Shown: in pieces, positions 50,482 to 64,000 of the stretch
Numbering within the stretch: position 1 is the first letter of the stretch
How the letters are laid out: every line of letters starts with the position of its first letter
From: Tenrec ecaudatus
Lineage: Eukaryota; Chordata; Mammalia; Afrosoricida; Tenrecidae
NCBI RefSeq assembly: GCF_050624435.1
Contig: NC_134536.1
Span: 128,906,758-128,970,757, forward strand
Direction: 5' to 3'
Length of the DNA stretch: 64,000 bases
The notes under the pieces: generated by a model
What the model saw: the letters and a program-made list of their open reading frames with translations, nothing else
What the model was told of the DNA's origin: nothing
Databases searched by the model: none
Program-made: the position numbers and the translations under genes

Positions 50482-50652
50482 TACACGCTTGGCTGACAGG
50501 TTGGAGGTACAAACTCACCCAGCTGCTCCATTGAAGAAAGACATGTCATTTGTAAAGATGACGGCCTAGTAAAACCACATAGGGCAGGGCCAGTCTACTC
50601 TGTCCCATGGGGTCGTTAGAAGGCGTAAATCAACTCAGCGGGGCACCTACCA
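50482..50652 (+). repeat. AfroSINE copy
   Basis: GCTTGGCTGACAGGTTGGAGG, CATAGGGCAGGGCCAGTC and CCATGGGGTCGTTAGAAGG are in forward order, facing the preceding fragment. Confidence 0.65.
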
Positions 50653-50817
50653 ACAGTCTGTACAGCAGCAGGTCGCCAACCCTTTCTTCCACAGCACCAC
50701 CAAGTGAATTTTTACTGCTGGTTAACAGCTAATAGTAAATGGCTGGCACTTCCCACGGGCCTGTGATGATGAAGATACATAGGGTTTATGATAAATCCCA
50801 CAAACCTGGCGCTACAT

Positions 50818-51018
50818 TAGGAGCCCTGCCGGCCCCGTGGTAAAGTGCTCTGCGGCTTACAGCCAGGTTGGAGGTTGGCAGCCATCAGCCACTCTGGAGG
50901 GAGTGGAGCGGGTGGGAAACTATGGGGCAGTCAACCTCTGTAAAGACTACCATCTTGGAAATCCAATGAGGCAGTTCTCTGTCCTTTCCCTGGAATCAAT
51001 TCAAAGGCAACAGAAATA
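50818..51018 (+). repeat. AfroSINE copy
   Basis: It begins GGAGCCCTGCCGGCCCCGTGG and continues AGCCAGGTTGGAGGTTGGCAG, GTAAAGACTACCATCTTGG and AATGAGGCAGTTCTCTGTCC. It belongs to a longer subfamily with a TAAAGACTACC segment. Confidence 0.75.
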
Positions 51019-51659
51019 GAGACCACTGTGTTTTGAGCAAGGCAACTCCAGGAGCAGATTGGCTACATGAAGAAAAAACCAAAAAAGTGGAGAAGATTCA
51101 CCAGCAGTAAGCCTGTCACCCTTGCCTGGGAGAAGTGTGTCATAAAACAGTGGTCATGGAGACGAAGCAGAGAGGATGGAATTGGGAAACGTGTGATTTA
51201 TTCGAAGAAAAAAATGGTGCCAGAAGGCAGGTGAAGTACAAGTGTTTCCGGAAAGGAAGGTTGTCTAATAGTGTCAGATTGCAAAGAAAGGTCAAGTCAG
51301 ATAAAGATCGAACAGCAGCCCCGGATACTGTCCTTAGGAAGCTACTGGTGATCTCTGCCAGGGAAGTCCCGGGAGTGGAAAGCAAAAATAGGTTGGGGTA
51401 TGAGCGAGCAGGAAGTGACGATAGCAAATGCAGGCTATTTGCTATCTCACGGACGTTGTATTTGGCTCTCAATGACGGATGATGATTTCAGAGTAACACA
51501 AAATGCATACATGCCAGGCATTAACTGCTAAGGGAATTCCATAGATTTATTGATGGGGATTTGGGTTCATGCAACCCCTGCATGGTCCAAATTGTTACCA
51601 TGTTCCTCGAAGTTTGGGTCCACCCTGGGAGGCCTTGGAAAACCTGGCAAATGACTTCT

Positions 51660-51765
51660 GAAAACTCAGCCATTGGACACCTATAGGGAACACATTTCTA
51701 CTCTGACAATATGGGATGCTCATGAGTGAAGGTCCATTTGACACCAACTGGTTATGCATCTGCAT
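51660..51765 (+). repeat. Very diverged AfroSINE 3' part
   Basis: ACATTTCTACTCTGACAATATG, GGATGCTCATGAGTGAAGG and CACCAACTGGTTATG follow the body and tail weakly. Confidence 0.4.
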
Positions 51766-51834
51766 GAGTTCTGACCCTAAGCAGGATAGAGCCTCTTTCT
51801 CCCAACTCAATTCGCACTCATATTGTGGTCCTAT

Positions 51835-51985
51835 ATGTTATTATTCAGCAGTAAAGCTCCATACAATTGTCTTAGCTAATTTTTAAGGAAGCAGACCGCC
51901 AGGCTTTTCTTCTGCAGTCCTGTGTTCCAACCACCAACCTTTAGATTAGTGGACCTGCTCAAACTGTTCCCTCCGGGGGGCTTCC
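51835..51985 (-). repeat. Older AfroSINE copy, reverse
   Basis: Read on the reverse strand: TCTAAAGGTTGGTGGTTGG, AGCCTGGCGGTCTGCTTCC, TTAAAAATTAGC and TATGGAGCTTTACTGC. This matches the older subfamily with a GGCGGTCTGCTTC segment. Confidence 0.65.
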
Positions 51986-53149
51986 AGGCAGTATATCAGA
52001 TAGATGTACTTACCATTCCCTAAAACCTCAAGGAGCACTAGAGTCCTGCGTCCTACAGCTTGCCTGATACTATATAAAGCAGATACATTCTATTTGGGAC
52101 TCTCCACTCTTCCAGCCATTGGTCCCTCTGGGAGGCAGAAGGCAAGTCCTACATAGTTTAGTATTCCCAAATGGGAACTTAAATCCATGTGAAATCCAAG
52201 TACCTAGTATATTCTTGCATGCTATTGTTTTTTTAGATAGCAGTTTTTATTTCATGTGCTTTTCAGGTATACCATTTACCAGATTATTTTAAAGATGGAG
52301 GGAGTAGTATGGCAGGAGTATGCATTGCTATTTTAAAGAAGTGTGGCTGGCCAATGTCAGGTTAAAGATGGGAGGTTCTTCCAGGAACTATGATCAGTCA
52401 AGTACAATATATTGTCTGGTCTCGCTGGGGATAGAAAGCTCTTACGTGTAAATCTAGGATTCAATTTCCAGATACTTGACTTTCAAAAAATATTAGCAAG
52501 AACGCATCATATCTGAAGTAGAAGGCACTTCTCGACTGTGCAGGAAAGGAGTGAGGATTTAGCTAGAGGAGAATGCAAGGCCCAGAAAGTAGATCACCAC
52601 CATGCAGCCCATCATCTCTATGTGCAAATATAGTATTAATGCTTGGAAATGTGTGGCCTACCCAGGTATGAGTGTCTTGTACAGAGCCGTTGCAGGTAGA
52701 GGGTTGGATGGAATCCAGGTGAGCGGTGCAGGTGGTGAGCAGGCTGTTGTCTCTATGCTCTTTAAACCAGAAATCTCCATCCCTCCCACCTATGGGTCTC
52801 TGGACAGCAAGGAGTAGGAGGAGAGCAGCTGGATTTGGGGAGATGAGAGAAGGAAGATGCTTTGTCGGTGTGGTGGGTGTTGCACGACCAGGACAATGCA
52901 GAGCAAGAAGTGCTGGAACCTGGGCTTTGTGCAGGATGTGTTGGAACGGGCGTGGCAGCACCAAGCGCTCCAGGGCTGCGTGAATCACATGGAGGAACCC
53001 AGCCAGCAGCCACTACTTGTCCACATGCAAGTCTAAAACAGTTTTTATAATCCTGCCACTCCCTCCCGCTACCATCCCCACTGCCTGCAGTTCCAGCAGG
53101 GGGAGGGCTGGATTCTTTGCTAAACACTCCACCCACAACGCCCAGCCCT

Positions 53150-53469
53150 GGGTGGGGTCGTTCCGGGGTCGCGGTGGGGCGGCAATCAACTGCTCGATTC
53201 CACCGAGTAGGGCGAACGTTCCTTCCCTGCAAGAGGCCTCTGAGCACAGGGTCAAAGGGCGCGTGCGTACGCGCTGCGCAGCCGCAGAGTTTACAGCCCT
53301 GGACGCACCTTCGGGATCTCCTTCCGCTAAGTTGCCGCACCCGAAGCCCCGCCCACCTTTCCACCCCGCCCCCGGCGGAAGCGGAAACGGCGCTCGCACC
53401 GCTCGGAGGGCCCTCTCGCCGGCGCCGGAAGCCGCGCTCCTCCACCTTCTTGGTTGGTCTCCTGTCACT
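53150..53469 (+). promoter_or_regulatory. PEX6: PEX6 CpG-island promoter
   Basis: CpG density rises sharply from about 53150. GC boxes (CCCCGCCC near 53347 and 53364) and a CCGGAA ETS core (53425-53430) lie within 130 bases of the start codon. There is no TATA box. Confidence 0.6.

Positions 53470-64000
<10,531 letters not shown>

Larger units (their letters stand above)
51019..52600. other. AT-rich intergenic block between PPP2R5D and PEX6
   Basis: Markedly AT-richer than the gene regions. A 115-codon forward frame (51135-51482) faces a 110-codon reverse frame over the same bases. Two open frames over the same DNA with no homology I know point to chance. Two old SINE pieces lie within. Confidence 0.45.

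Noticed and set aside
51135-51482. 115-codon forward frame facing a 110-codon reverse frame
   Set aside because: Both strands open over the same AT-rich bases and neither resembles a protein I know. No promoter, poly-A signal or splice context supports a gene.

Overview
This is a mammalian nuclear window with spliced genes, CpG-rich promoters and many interspersed repeats. The gene order and strands match human chromosome 6p21.1 read in the opposite direction: CUL7 (+), RRP36 (-), KLHDC3 (-), MEA1 (+), PPP2R5D (-), PEX6 (+). Two repeat families narrow the host. About three dozen copies look like the Afrotherian tRNA-related SINE (AfroSINE: a GGAGCCCTGGTGG-type head and a GGGTCGCTATGAGTCGG-type body). 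Two short hAT elements have the CAGYGGTTCTCAAC...GTTGAGAACCGCTG ends of the SPIN ('space invader') family. SPIN is known from tenrec but not generally from Afrotheria, so a tenrec such as Echinops telfairi is the best inference. This was read by eye and no search was run.

Layout. 1-8.98 kb: the 3' half of CUL7 (17 exons, last 954 codons). 9-15.4 kb: intergenic, with SINEs, LINE-1 3' ends and an unclassified stretch. 15.4-19.5 kb: RRP36, complete (7 coding exons, 253 aa). 19.8-25.9 kb: KLHDC3, complete (10 coding exons, 382 aa). 25.9-26.2 kb: a CpG-rich promoter shared divergently by KLHDC3 and MEA1. 26.65-27.75 kb: MEA1, complete (3 coding exons, 173 aa). 27.7-49.1 kb: PPP2R5D, complete (16 coding exons, 590 aa), with an 11.4-kb second intron packed with repeats; its 3' UTR probably overlaps that of MEA1. 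49.1-53.4 kb: intergenic, SINE-rich then AT-rich. 53.47-64.0 kb: PEX6, 16 exons, first 925 codons; the last roughly 55 residues lie beyond the window.

Every coding exon named here joins in frame with GT/AG borders, and each complete reading frame ends at a sensible stop, so all six genes look functional. They are ordinary housekeeping genes with unrelated jobs: E3 ubiquitin ligase scaffold (CUL7), pre-rRNA processing (RRP36), substrate receptor of a CUL2 ligase (KLHDC3), a germ-cell antigen of unknown biochemistry (MEA1), PP2A regulatory subunit B56-delta (PPP2R5D) and a peroxisomal AAA ATPase (PEX6). They share promoters and 3' ends because of compact packing, not because they form a pathway.

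I found no new gene system. The points most worth a second look concern repeats: a SINE that appears to have landed in the polypyrimidine tract of a CUL7 splice acceptor, a SPIN element with a perfect 73-bp internal duplication, a triple LINE 3' end within one target-site duplication, and a paired ACTAYRNNNCCCR motif in the KLHDC3/MEA1 promoter. I recognised no retroviral or LTR element, CRISPR array or functional tRNA/rRNA gene.
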